From assembly GCA_016719925.1 (NCBI GenBank), contig JADJYC010000009.1, forward strand, positions 62,001 through 126,000: a DNA stretch of 64,000 nt, given 5' to 3'. The position numbers were made by a program, and so were the translations under genes. This stretch comes from Crocinitomicaceae bacterium. Lineage in GTDB: Bacteria; Bacteroidota; Bacteroidia; Flavobacteriales_D; Crocinitomicaceae. Every line of letters starts with the position of its first letter. Position 1 is the stretch's first letter. Shown piece by piece: positions 17,113 through 28,581 of the stretch. The notes beneath the pieces were generated by a model that was not told the origin of the DNA, ran no database searches, and worked only from the letters and a program-made list of their open reading frames with translations.

Positions 17113-18495
17113 ATGAAACTGGAACAATTATATACGGGCTGTCTTGCAGAGGCAGCATATTATATTGAATCAAACGGAGAAGCAATTGTGATTGATCCGT
17201 TACGTGAAACCTCACCTTATACTGAACGTCTTGAAAATGACAAGGCAAAACTGAAATATATTTTTCTTACGCATTTCCATGCGGACTTTGTTTCAGGGCA
17301 GGTAGATCTTGCACGTAAAACAGGAGCAACCATCGTATTTGGTCCGGGAGCAAAAGCAGAATATGCTATTCATGAAGCCAAAGACAATGAGATTTTTAAA
17401 GTTGGAAATGTAAGTATAAAAGCTTTGCATACTCCGGGTCACACCATGGAGTCCACAACTTATCTTTTGTTGGATGAAGAAGGAAAAGAGCAAGCCATTT
17501 TTACCGGTGATGCGTTGTTTATCGGTGATGTCGGAAGACCGGATCTTGCGGTAAAACAAGGTGCATTAACAGAAGAAGATCTGGCCCGTCACTTATTTAA
17601 ATCACTGCGAAATAAAATCATGACCTTGCCGGGTCACGTGATTGTTTATCCAAATCACGGTGCAGGTTCAGCATGCGGAAAAAAAATGAGTAAAGAAACA
17701 TATGATACTTTGGGGAATCAGAAAGCAACCAATTATGCACTGCGCGCTGATATGACCGAAGATGAATTTGTAAAAGAAGTATTAACCGGATTGACAGCAC
17801 CGCCGCAATATTTTCCTAAAAATGTTGGAATGAACAAACGCATCAATGATTCAATTGATGAAATAGTCAGAAGAGGAACAACTTCTTTCAGTGCTGAAGA
17901 ATTTAAACAGATAGCCAAAGAAACCAATGCACTGATTCTGGATGTTCGTTCACAAAATGAATTTGTAACCGCTCATATTCCGGGTTCAATTTTCATTGGA
18001 TTAGACGGGCAATTTGCTCCGTGGGTAGGTGCGCTGATCATGGATATCGATCAGAAAATTTTACTGGTAACTCCGTTTGGACGTGAAGAAGAAGCAGTAA
18101 CCAGATTATCAAGAATCGGATATGACAACTCATTGGGTTATCTGAAAGGCGGAATAGAAGCATGGAAAGATGCAGGTTTTGAAGTAGATTCAATTAAGAA
18201 AATTACTGCAAAAGAATTTGAGTCTGCGTTGAAAGACAGCGGAATCAATGTGCTGGATGTGCGTAAAAAGTCAGAATACGATTCAGAACATTTGGTAGGC
18301 GTAGAGAATTCACCGCTGGATACTGTGAACCGTGATATGTCAAAACTCGATGCCGAAAAAACCTATTACGTACATTGTGCAGGTGGTTATCGCTCGGTGA
18401 TTTTTGAATCGATTCTTAAGTCACGCGGTTATCACAATCTGATTGATGTAGCCGGCGGATTTTCTGCAATTAAAATGACACAAAACTTCCAATGA
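17113..18495 (+). CDS. MBL-fold/tandem rhodanese protein, CstB-like
   Basis: 460 residues from ATG 17113 (an ATG at 17095 is in frame but lies too close to the promoter; homologues typically begin MKxEQxYTGCL). Residues 1-240: MBL domain of the persulfide dioxygenase type, with THFHADFVSG, TPGHTMESTTYLL and FTGDALFIGDVGRPDL. Residues about 260-365: first rhodanese domain, whose loop reads VTPFGRE without Cys. Residues about 370-460: second rhodanese domain with active loop HCAGGYRS (C422). This arrangement is that of CstB-like enzymes, which oxidise persulfides to sulfite and thiosulfate during sulfide detoxification. No sulfide:quinone reductase is nearby. A bidirectional terminator follows. 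Confidence 0.88.
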   Translation: MKLEQLYTGCLAEAAYYIESNGEAIVIDPLRETSPYTERLENDKAKLKYIFLTHFHADFVSGQVDLARKTGATIVFGPGAKAEYAIHEAKDNEIFKVGNVSIKALHTPGHTMESTTYLLLDEEGKEQAIFTGDALFIGDVGRPDLAVKQGALTEEDLARHLFKSLRNKIMTLPGHVIVYPNHGAGSACGKKMSKETYDTLGNQKATNYALRADMTEDEFVKEVLTGLTAPPQYFPKNVGMNKRINDSIDEIVRRGTTSFSAEEFKQIAKETNALILDVRSQNEFVTAHIPGSIFIGLDGQFAPWVGALIMDIDQKILLVTPFGREEEAVTRLSRIGYDNSLGYLKGGIEAWKDAGFEVDSIKKITAKEFESALKDSGINVLDVRKKSEYDSEHLVGVENSPLDTVNRDMSKLDAEKTYYVHCAGGYRSVIFESILKSRGYHNLIDVAGGFSAIKMTQNFQ

Positions 18496-18549
18496 CAGAA
18501 TATGTTTGTCCGTCAACATTGCTTTAGCAAATAGAAATAAGTATGAAAT

Positions 18550-18577
18550 AAAAACGCCGGTTAAAGCCGGCGTTTTT
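18550..18577. terminator. Bidirectional terminator between convergent genes
   Basis: An 11-bp perfect stem (AAAAACGCCGG pairing with CCGGCGTTTTT) with a 6-base loop. T runs on both strands let it end the CstB-like transcript on the plus strand and the SpoIIE transcript on the minus strand. Confidence 0.9.
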
Positions 18578-18594
18578 ATTTAAGATATCTGAAA

Positions 18595-21176
18595 TTAAAT
18601 CCGGATTCCCATCACACACACATCATCAATCTGTTCAAGTTCTCCTCTCCACTGATCAAAATATTTTTCAAGAAGTTGTCTTTGCTCATCCATGGATTTA
18701 TTTCTGTTCTGAACAAGAATTTCTTTAAAGGTCTGGCTTTTAAGTTTCTTTCCTTTTTCACCGCCAAATTGATCAGCAAAACCATCCGAGAATAAATAGA
18801 GCAAATCATTCTTTTGCATCTGAAATTCCTGATTGGTGAACGGCTTGGCATGAATGAATTTTCCGATGGGTTGTTTGTCTGATTTGATTTCAATCAGCTC
18901 AGCATCACGAATAATGAAAATACTGTTGTTGGCACCTGCGTATTGGAGCATTTTGGTTTTTGGATCGTAATGATATAGTGCAATATCCATTCCGTCGTTT
19001 ACTCCTTCACCGCTTTTTTCAAAAGTTTCAAGAACCAGTTCACGTACTTTATTTAAAATCAAACCGGGTTTACTCAAATTAAATTCTCGTATTGATCGCG
19101 TAAGGGCTGAGTGGCATACAACAGACACCATTGCCCCGGGCACACCATGTCCTGTGCAGTCAGCAACTGCAAACATCACAGAATGGTTTTTCTTCGGTCA
19201 GCCAGTAAAAAATCTCCTGCAACTATATCTTTCGGGCGGTAAATAATGAAGTTTTCACCCAACAGATTTTTAATTGCGGATGCATGCGGTAAAATCGCAT
19301 TCTGAATTCGTTTGGCGTAAGCAATTGAATCCGTAATTTCTTCGTTTTTGGTTTCAATCAGTGCCTTTTGAACATTCACCTGTTCAATAGTTCCAACCAG
19401 TTCTGCGTTGGTTTTATTGATGATCTGAATATTGTTCTCAATAATTTTATTCTGCTTCCTGAAACGTACAATGAAGTAAACCATAAAAGCAATGAACAAT
19501 ACCATGATGATCATGATAATAATAAACATCAGCTGTCTGCTTTTTGTTGCTTTCAGCTCAAGTGAATTCAATTTGTTTTGTTTGTCTGCAGCGTCTTTTT
19601 GCGTATTAAGCAATTCCAGATTTTTTTTGTTCTCATTATTTTCAGCAATCTGTCTTTCTTTTTCATTCTGCTCTTCAATGTATTTCATCTGAAGCTGTTC
19701 ATTTTCCAGCTGACTTTGCATGATGAGGAGATTTCTCTGTATCTGCTCCTTTTCAAGCTGTTTATTGATCAGATCTTTTTCTCTCAGTTCATTCTGCTGT
19801 TTCAGAAAAATGTTTTCCTGTTCTTTTTGATCAGCGGTCATGCGCGCGTTCAGCAGTTCCATTTCACGCATTTCACTTTCAATGATATCGGATTCAACTT
19901 TCTGAAGAATTATTTTTGTTTCACTTTGTCTGATTGCAAAAACGGAATTTTGTTTTTCCTGTTCTTTTTCGTAGGCGTCTTTGGTTGAAACATAGAGCTT
20001 ATAATATTTCTGAGAGTTTACATAATCATTGTTTGCTGAATATGTTTCAGACATAATCAGATACGCGGCAGCCAGGTTCTGCAGGTCATTGCTTTGTTTG
20101 GCGTATTCAACTGACTCATTGCACTGGTCTATTACTTTACCAAAATCCTGTCGCAGGTAGTTGTTTTTTGCAAGGAGATTATAAGTCTCACTGATTTTTG
20201 AATTATTATTTAAATCTGAATAAATTTTCAGAGCAGAAATTAAAGATGCTGAAGCTTCATTGTTTTTCTGAAGCAATGTCAGCGTAATTCCTTTGTTTAG
20301 ATAAAGTTCAGCAAGCTCAGGGCTTTTGCTGCCAGTTCCGTAAACTGCAATGGATTTGTCCAGTTCCTCTAAGGCGGTAAGTAAAAATCCGGTTTTCCGG
20401 TAAGCAACAGCAAGATTAAGATGTGATTGTTTGCGCAAAGAATCAAGAATTTCACTTTCATTTTTTACAGAGAAAGTATAGCTGAGATCATTGCTGAATA
20501 AATTTCCATTCTTACGCCGAATAACGCTGTCCGCCATCATGGCAAAAGCAAGAAATTCATTTTTTATTTCCAGCTGTTCAGCGCATTTTGAAAGATGATA
20601 ATAGCAATTGAACTCATCATACACTGAAATCTCTGATGTAAACCTGGTTCCATTCTGAAACTGCGAATAAGCCGTTTTGAAATTTCCGGTTTTATAATTC
20701 ATGTATGCAGAGAAAACCACAATTTGATATTTATGTAAATTTTTTTCTGGTGTGAGTGCCTGTAATACTTTATCTGCACCTAGTAAATCACCGAATTTTT
20801 CATAAATCATTGCAGTGAGTGTCTTGTTGGCAAGCGGTAGTTTTCCGGTCATTTTTTTACCCATGTCCTTTGTGGCCATGCGGTTGAAAACCAAAGCATC
20901 GTAATATTCATCCTGATAATAATAACTGTAGGACAAAAGAATGGTCATTGCTGCCTCATCAGCCGGTGAAACAGTTTTGTCATGATAGTATTGCGGCAAT
21001 ATCTGAATCAGTTCATTGAACCTGGTTTCTTTATCTGTTTCAAGATAGAGCTGTTGTCCTCCCTCATCTTCAAAATTTACATTTTCAAAAACTATATTGT
21101 CCAGTTTGAACGGCTGCGCGAATCCGTAATTCAGAACTAACAAAAACAAAATTATATGTAAATATTTTTTTATCAA
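18595..21176 (-). CDS. TPR sensor - membrane helix - SpoIIE phosphatase (two indels)
   Basis: About 859 residues after repair. A signal peptide (IIKKYLHIILFLL-type, ending GFAQ) puts the N-terminal TPR region (about 25-410, repeats such as ALEELDKSIAVYG and KVIDQCNESVEYAK) in the periplasm. A Glu/Gln-rich coiled coil (about 415-545) and one membrane helix (about 548-570) lead to a cytoplasmic SpoIIE/PP2C phosphatase with DIVAGDF, ADCTGHGVPGAM, DGMDIALY and FSDGFADQFGG, so the metal-binding Asp residues are intact. SpoIIE domains dephosphorylate Ser/Thr, often anti-anti-sigma factors. The start is TTG 21176, overlapping the stop of the TonB receptor (TTGA). Fragments 19176-21176 and 18595-19179 join across T5 19187-19191 and A6 19207-19212. 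Confidence 0.85.
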
Positions 21177-23161
21177 AGTTTGATTTTAACTACAGCAAAA
21201 ATTTCCAGACCCATTCCCATTGAGGTCGGGTATCCGCCGCTCATTGGATAGACATAATGATTTTTAATATTCAGTAAATTTCTTACACCGGTACTGAAGT
21301 CCAGAAAACCGAAAATATTATTCCATTGATAAGTAAAATCAATCAGGTTTGTAGAAGGTCTTGTAATGTAATTGTATTCTTCAGTAAAGGAATTTGTTTG
21401 TTCAAAACTGATTTTTTCTGATTGAAAAATATAACTCAGAATAAAACGGTGTTTTTCATTCAACGAATAGGCACCCTTAATTGTGAATTTATGTTTTGGT
21501 ATGGCCAAAGTACCTGCAGTGAGCGTTGTTGTGTCTGCCACAAAATCAGTTCCGTCAGCGTTAATCAGTTCATAATACGAATAGCCGGCTCTTATATTTA
21601 GTTTATTAAATGCATGTGTGGTAAATAGTTCTGCTCCTGCAAATGTAATGTTGCCATTGTTTATATAGCTTTCCAGGTTGGTTGTAAGATCGTAACCATA
21701 AACTATAATGTCATCAATGCTGGTATAAAGAGACCAGCATTAACCGTGCTGGTTTTATATTTTGTGCCAAGTTCAAGCTGATAATCTTTTATTTTTTCCG
21801 GTTTAATAGGCTCTGAATTATTGAATGCGAGATTGATGTTCTGAAGTGTTGGAATTTTGAATGACTCACCATAGATAAGTTTGTAATGAAAAGATTTGAA
21901 TTCTTTGGTTATTGAAATACGCGGCGAAAAATTGGGTTCAAACAAATTATGTGCATTGTAAATGTCGAGTCGTCCTCCGGCAAACAAATTGAAGAAACGT
22001 GTTTTAAGACTGAATTCTCCAAAGCCTGCTGCTGCGTGGTAATATTCAAAGGTATTTCCGGTATTTAAAACAAGAAACGGACGGTAATATCGCATGTAAT
22101 CATTGTAATAAGTTCCTCCAAGCAAAAAATTGATATTATCATTAATTTCATACGTGGCGTTCACTCCGGCTGTAATTCTTCTGGTTTTCAGATTCTGCAA
22201 ATCATACACTGTTGGATCACCATATTGCGTGTTCCACGGAATTTGCTCTTTCAGATTCAGATTGGTGTATAGATGAAATTTTCCAAAGCGTTTGTCATAA
22301 CTCATATCATTGATAAAAGTGCGGCAAAGCGAGTAAATGTTTTCATGGGTAGCCTGAAAGCTGTAGTCATCATAGATCACTTTGTATTCAAATTCTTTGC
22401 GTCTCAGTTTGAGTTGAAGATAAGCGTCAGTGATACTGGATGAATCAGAATAATCACTAAACATGGTGTCAGGATGTGTATTGAACATTTGACTTATTAC
22501 CTGAATAAATACTTCCTGACATACTCAGCTCAAAATCATTGAGCAGGTAGCTGGTATTTGCAAATGTCAGACGCGCGCCTGAAAGTTCATCTCCTGAAAA
22601 TCCGGCATCGACCATAAACGAACTTCCTTTTGAATAATTTCCTTCTTTGGTAATGATGTTGATAACACCCAATCCGGCAATTCCACCATAAATACTCGAA
22701 CTGGCACCACGAATCACTTCAATTCTCTCTACGTTGAGAAGCGGAACTCTTCCGCCTAAAATAAAAGAACCATACGACATGTCATTCATGATCATACCGT
22801 CAATCATCACCAACATTTTTGCTTCAGAGGCCCATGCACCGCGCAATGCTATTCCTGTTCCGTTCTGAACATCCGATGCAATATTGAAGCCCGGAATATC
22901 CATAAAAACTTCTATCAGATCACGGTAACCTGCTTCAATAATTTCATCACCGGTAATAACAAAAACAGAACCCGGTGCCTCATTGATTTTAACGTTGTTA
23001 AGGTTTGTGATTTTTATTTTGTCCTGACTCTGGGCAGTTGCACTCAGACCAATTACTTCATCAACAAGCGGCGTGAAAATTTGGGTTGTGGTATCCTGTG
23101 CAATGGAAGTAAAGGACATCCAAAGCAATAGCCATTCAAATAAGAGTAATCTTACTTTCAT
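21173..23161 (-). CDS. TonB-dependent outer-membrane receptor (two indels)
   Basis: About 662 residues after repair. Signal peptide 1-21 (ending TSIAQ), then a plug domain: NEAPGSVFVITGDEIIEAGY, DIPGFNIASD, ALRGAWASEAKMLVMIDG and VERIEVIRGASSSIYGG. The barrel carries TBDR landmarks such as FEPNFSPRISITKEF and GESFKIPTLQNINLAF and ends in GLEIFAVVKIKL. There is no N-terminal carboxypeptidase-like domain and no SusD partner, so it resembles small siderophore/colicin-receptor types; the ligand is unknown. Fragments 22469-23161, 21703-22488 and 21173-21541 are one frame if an extra base at 22488-22490 is removed and one added at 21727-21729. It is translationally coupled to the TPR-SpoIIE gene. 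Confidence 0.85.
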
Positions 23162-23258
23162 ACCGGTTTCATCTTCTGATTTGATAAGTCATTCTGTGAA
23201 TTCAAAATGCCTTCAAACCAAAGTAATTGTGCGGTTCACGTTAAACGGCAGATTGCAT

Positions 23259-23318
23259 AAAAGGTTCTGTTTTCAGTACCTTTTCAGTCTGACCAGGTTT
23301 TGGGGTTAACCAAATATA
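23259..23318 (-). promoter_or_regulatory. Promoter and hairpin leader of the TonB receptor
   Basis: On the minus strand a TATATTTG box (23311-23318) fits the -7 consensus and predicts a leader of about 145 bases before the ATG at 23161. Inside it, 23259-23284 forms a perfect 7-bp hairpin (AAAAGGT...ACCTTTT). No conserved cobalamin or other riboswitch motif is visible. Confidence 0.4.
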
Positions 23319-23427
23319 GCAAATGAAACCGGCTGTATTTGGGCTGGCAACTGATTTAGATAGTAACCGGGAACATTCAGTTGTGATTTAACAAGATTAA
23401 ATATTAATAGTTATAATATTAACGATT

Positions 23428-26400
23428 TTAGAATTTGACTCCAACAACACATACATCATCGAGTTGCTCAAAATCTCCGCGCCATTTAATAAACTCCTTC
23501 TCAATTTCCTTCATCTGACTGTCCATTTCCAGATTTAAATTTTGCATGAGAATAGTTTTGAAATTGGTGTTTTTCATTTTCTTGCCTTTTTCTCCGCCAA
23601 ACTGATCTGCAAATCCATCTGAAAATAAATAAACCAGATCGTCTTTCTGAATTTTGAAATTAATATTTGAAAAAGGTTTTTCATTGATGAATTTTCCAAC
23701 CGGTTGCTTATCAGGTTTAAGTTCAATAAGTGTCCAGTCATTATTTTCAAAATAATCGGTAGTTATTTTGTCTGTTACAGGAATTTCTGTTTTGCCTTTT
23801 CTGAAAATCCATAAAGGATTATTAGCTCCGGCATAATTTAATTCTATCTCATTGCTGATAGTATTTTTCTGAAGTGAGATCAATGTAATGTCCATTCCAT
23901 CTTTCACTTCCTCTTCACTCTGTGCAAATGTTTCAATGACAAGCTCGCGTACTTTGTTTAGAATATCTGCTGGGTTTGTAAGTTCGAATTCCCTTATTGC
24001 CCTGTTCAGGGCTGAGTTGCACACAACACTAACCATTGCACCCGGTACTCCGTGTCCGGTACAATCAGCTACAGCACATAGTGTCATGTTATTTTTTTCA
24101 TTCAGCCAGTAAAAATCACCGGCAACAATATCTTTCGGGCGGTAAAAAATAAAATTATCTCCCAGCAATTTTTTTGCAATTCTGGATGGCGGAAGAATTG
24201 CTTTTTGAATTCGTTTGGCGTAAGAAATACTGTCCGTTATTTCTTCATTTTTCTGACGGATTTCCTGAAACGCATTGTCAAGCTGAACTGTCCGTATTTT
24301 TACCTTTTCTTCCAGATTTTTTTTGTCACGGATTAATTTTGAATTTCGCCAGCGCATAAATAAATATAATGCCGTAAGTAAAATAAGTATGGCAGAAATT
24401 CTGAACCACCAAGTCTGCCAGAAAGGAGGAGTGATTAAAACAGAAATTTCAGCAGGTGATTCGTCCCAGTATCCGTCCTTGTTTGCAGATTTTATTCTGA
24501 ATGTATATTCGCCCGGAGGAATATTTGTGTAGACTATTTCATCATGTGAAGTGGGAGCTGACCATTCTTTATCAAAACCTTCAAGAATATATAAGTAGGT
24601 TACGTTGTCATGATTGTTGAAGGAGATTCCGTTCACAATAAAAGTCAGATGATTTTCAGTATAATTAAGTTCAATTTTGTCGGGGAAATGTTGGCCTGAT
24701 TTTAATTCATAACCTTTTGTTTTCCAGTCAACTTCCTGATGAAATAACAATACGTTTTCCAGCACTGTTATAGGAGGGGTTTTTATTTCACGGTCCTTTG
24801 ATTCATCTAAAATCAAAATACCTTTTGTAGACGGAATTGCAATTCGGCCGTCAGACATGAAAAGCATCTGGGCAGTTGCTTCACCTTTGAAACCATCTTT
24901 TGCAAAATAATGTTTCCACTCAAGGTCTCTGTTCGCATAGTATTTTTCCAGATTCAGTCTGGACAATCCAAGAGGTGAGGTTATCCACAAAAAGTGATTG
25001 TTATAACCCAGTCCGCGTATTTCAGTTGATGATAATCCATCAGCAATTCTGATAGAGTCATGTAAAACAATTTTACCTGATTCATATGTTGTCCTGTAAA
25101 TTCCCTGATTAGCTAGATTAATCCAAACATACCCTTTGTCATCTTCACATATAGCTGATCCTGCCCGTGTGTAATAATATGGTGGCAGCAGATTGGATCT
25201 TGCTGCAAAATTCTCAATGACAGCCCATCCATATCTTTCTTTGCCCTGCCAGATATTTTTTTTAGAGTCTTCGAACAACACATAGTTTCTTTCCCATTCA
25301 CTGGTGCTGTAATTTCTTAATTTGAGTCCGTGATCAAATTGTATTGCGCCTCCGCCGTCGGAGCCGTAATAGAATGAACTGTCACTAGCCTGCATAATTG
25401 AAAATCCGCTTCCAATAGGGTAGGAATAAACTGTCGTTCCGTCATATTCAAGAATTCCTGTTCCGCCACCGTAAAGTACAAACCAGATATGTCCGTTGTA
25501 ATCAACCAGAATATCTCTGACGCGGGTGTTTTCCAATCCATCCGCCTGAGTAAAATGAAAGGAAGTACCATCTGTTTTTAAACAGGTCACGCCTCCTTCA
25601 GTAGCTGCCCAAATGTTGCCGGATGAATCCTGAACCAATGCGTTAACAAGCGGATTTATCAATCCGTTGTACTCGGATATATGAGCAAATTTCTGGTCTC
25701 TCAATATGCCAATTCCTGTACCGTAAGAGCCTGCCCAGATATTATCTTCATGGTCAGCAAGCACGGTCCACAAAGTTGAAATGCCTAAACCCTCGGTGCT
25801 GCCATAGTAAAGTATTTGCCCGGAAACCGGATTGAATTTGGCCAGACCAAATTCCCAGGTGGCCATCCATAAATTTCCGTCAGAATCAATATCAATATCA
25901 TTGACAGGGGTACCAACATCATACCTGTATAAACTGTCATTGTAAAAACAACCGATAAAATTTGACCATGATCCGAACCAGATTCTGCCATCAGCATCTT
26001 CAGCCCAGCCTATTGCGACATAGGCATCTGTAATTTTAGTTAATTTTTTTTCAGGACTCAGCGTGTGGAGTCCATGCTGACCGCCTATCCACAATGTTCC
26101 TTTAGAATCGTAATTCAGGGCGCGAACCATGGCGTTCTCGTTTACATTGGTATCCAAAACAAAGAAAGTTTCTCTTTTTCCGTTTTTTATTAGATCAATG
26201 CCCGTTGAAGTACCAACTAATATTCCACCATCTGGATGATTTTCAAGGCACCAAGACTGGTTTTGTCTTGGATTGGATTCGTCACTGTAGTTCGTGAATT
26301 TTTCACCGTCAAATGAACTCACACCTTTTTCTGTTGCAATCCAAAGAACACCATTTTTATCTTCTTCAAAATAATGTGTCTGGTTGAATACTAACCCGTC

Positions 26401-26645
26401 GTTCTCCGTATAGGTAATTATCTTTTACCGTCAAACCGGCTTATTCCGGATCGCGTTGCAACCCAAACATATCCTTTCGAATCCTGAAAAATATCTTCAA
26501 CCGTTGTACCGGCAAGACCGTTTTCAGATGAGTAGAGGTCAAATCCATATACGCCCTGAGCGTGATGCGGACTGACGCTCTGGGGCATTTGTCCTGAAAC
26601 TGAAAAAACAGTACAGACCAAAATGAGAACATGCAAAAGTTTCAC
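23428..26645 (-). CDS. Propeller sensor - Y_Y_Y - SpoIIE phosphatase (one indel)
   Basis: About 1072 residues after repair. Signal peptide 1-18 from a GTG start at 26645. Residues about 25-640 are 'two-component regulator propeller' repeats (DSKGYVWVATRSGISRFDG, DHEDNIWAGSYGTGIGIL, DSSGNIWAATEGGVTCL). A Y_Y_Y Ig-like domain (about 650-731; LEGFDKEWSAP, PPGEYTFRIKSANKDG) precedes a helix (about 740-765), a coiled coil and a SpoIIE/PP2C domain with DIVAGDFYW, ADCTGHGVPGAM, DGMDITL and FSDGFADQFGG. This is the sensor plan of Bacteroidota hybrid histidine kinases with the kinase replaced by a phosphatase. The phosphatase is clearly paralogous to that at 18595-21176. Break: TTTT at 26423-26426, one base short. 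Confidence 0.87.
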
Positions 26646-26845
26646 AACAGTTATTTTAACTAAAAATAGAAAAATCTCTGTAAATCGGTTGAGAATTCTG
26701 AAATAAATTCCTGAAAATGAAAGAAAAAGGGTTGTTTTGTTATCAGTTATCAGTTAATAATACCTTATTCAGTGATCACGTCACATTTGAAATCAAAGTT
26801 GTCAGGGAGATTTTTTTTGAAACTCTAAAAAAAAACAGGTAATCC
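26646..26845. repeat. Short tandem repeat in a 200-base gap
   Basis: At about 26739-26758 the sequence repeats TTATCAG two and a half times. On the minus strand TATTTTTA (26661-26668), 15 bases before the GTG at 26645, is a degenerate -7 box for the propeller gene. Nothing else is apparent. Confidence 0.35.
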
Positions 26846-28086
26846 CTACTTTACGTCTTTAAAAAAAGGAATTTCAGCGGAATATTTTACCAGATGTTCA
26901 CTGTCCTCAGGATCCTGAAGTTCAGGTTTGGTAGAAATTTTCAAAATGTGTTCACCGCGTTTCAGATGAGCGATATCTATCATGGTACTCACGCCGATAT
27001 AAGTTACATCTTTGTTCCATTTATCAAACCATCTTTGATTTGTATACAATGAATCATCAATTGAAATTTCTATTACATCTGAGTATAATTTAAGAGAATC
27101 AGGTTTGTTCAGTTTGTTGATGAAATAATCTTGTCCGACATCATATCTTACAAAAGATTGATTACATGCTGCTCTACAATTCTGGACTGAATATTTACCA
27201 TGGAAAAAATCATTCTCAGACATTTCATCACGATACATGGCATAGCTCTCATATCCGCCGTCTGCCATCTGGTATTTATACGCTCTTTCGTCAAACATAT
27301 TTGGCCAGTGCATTGTTCTGTAAATTGCCAGATAAGTTGAAATCAGAGCAATTACCGCAAACAAAATCGCGCCTGCAAAAAACTTTAGTTTGTTTACGTT
27401 GGAACTGAATAAGTTCAGTGAACGCTGGTAGAGTTTTCTGAAACTGAAAAGATCATATACTTTAAAGAACGGAAAAAATAAATAAGAGAGATAAGGAATT
27501 TTTCTGAACACACCGCTGAAGAGTAAATCCAGAATGTATATCCAGAATACCGTAAATAAAAAATAGTTTATCCAAACACCCAAATCCGGAAAATTATTTT
27601 CCAGTGTGCTGAAAAATGCAATAAGACAAAGCATTAAAACAGTGATTCCAATCAGTGCTGCAGCAGAAATAATAGAAGTATACATGAGCGTTTTGTAAAG
27701 TTTGTTAACACGTATGATTTGTTCTTTCAGATCTTCTTTCTGGTGATTTGTTTGAAATGGATTTTTAAAATTGAGTTTTTCTTTTTTAATTCCTCCCGGA
27801 TAGACATAATTAATGCAAACAAGACCCAGCCAGAATGCTCTGAGAATTAAATGAAGTATAAATCCGGTGTCAGAATTTTGATTCCGAACATACCAAGAAT
27901 AAGTATAATACTCATTCCCGGTATCTGCGTGGTGATTTTAATGGTTCTGATCCAGTCAATGTATAAATCCGACATCTGAATCAAACTGAAAATCGCTCCG
28001 CCGGAAACAAGTAATTCAAGTTCCCATGAATTTTCCTGGAGGTTTTTCAACCAATCAGGAATTTTATTTTCCTCTTTTTCAGACAC
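26846..28086 (-). CDS. Multi-pass membrane protein of unknown function (one indel)
   Basis: About 413 residues after repair. The N-terminus is cytoplasmic and acidic (EKEENKIPDWLKNLQENSWELELLV). About six helices follow, including GMSIILILGMFGIKIL, ILRAFWLGLVCINYVY, SIISAAALIGITVLMLCLIA and KFFAGAILFAVIALISTYLA. A C-terminal domain of about 150 residues (from TMHWPNMFDERAYKYQ) carries a Cys pair (CRAAC) and beta strands such as DSLKLYSDVIEISID. I do not know the family. The start is GTG 28086, two bases after the repaired stop of the DUF1801 gene. Fragments 27847-28086 and 26846-27685 join if one base is added at 27868, giving a continuous frame through 27686-27846. Confidence 0.65.
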
Positions 28087-28088
28087 CG

Positions 28089-28564
28089 TTATTTTTTCTT
28101 TTTTGGCTGTGGTTTTAATCCGGATTCGTAAAGATCAATCCATTGTTTGGGAGTCATTTTTTTTGCCAGTTCACCAAATAATTTAACCGGAATCTGATCT
28201 GGTTTTTTAAACCGGATACAGCTTTTTTTCCCATGTCAAGTTTGAATTTGCTGTGTTTTGGAAACTCATCTGTAAACCATTTCAGTAATTCCGGATTTGC
28301 ATAAATTCCCATGTGATAAACCGCAATAAAATTTTTCTGAGACGCTAACCCGAAAAAGGGGAGAGGTAATTTGGGATCACAGTGATATCCTGACGGATAA
28401 ATAGAATGCGGAATCACCCAGCCAGGCATGCCATAATTCAGAACTTCTGCAAATCCTTTGGGCAGATTTTTAGAAATGGTATTTCTTAACTCAAGCATGA
28501 TTTCTTTTCTGTCATCGGGAACAGAATCATAATAATCTTCAACACTTTTTGCCGGAATATGCAT
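28089..28564 (-). CDS. DUF1801-domain protein (one indel near the end)
   Basis: About 158 residues after repair; the uncorrected frame stops at 28154. DUF1801 (YdhG-like) fold: VEDYYDSVPDDRKEIMLELRN, EVLNYGMPGWV, FFGLASQKNFIAVYHMG and a C-terminal helix. Adding one A to the run read as T7 at 28223-28229 changes the tail to KKSCIRFKKPDQIP...LAKKMTPKQWIDLYES, the ending usual in the family, and moves the stop to 28089. Cytoplasmic, no catalytic motif known; some relatives bind iron or act in stress, but function is unestablished. It lies 17 bases after the end of the CotH gene on the same strand. Confidence 0.8.
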
Positions 28565-28581
28565 TATGTCAGAGGTTAAAA

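Noticed and set aside
23162..23306. Cobalamin or other riboswitch in the TonB receptor leader
   Set aside because: Only one simple 7-bp hairpin is found; conserved motifs of known riboswitches are absent.
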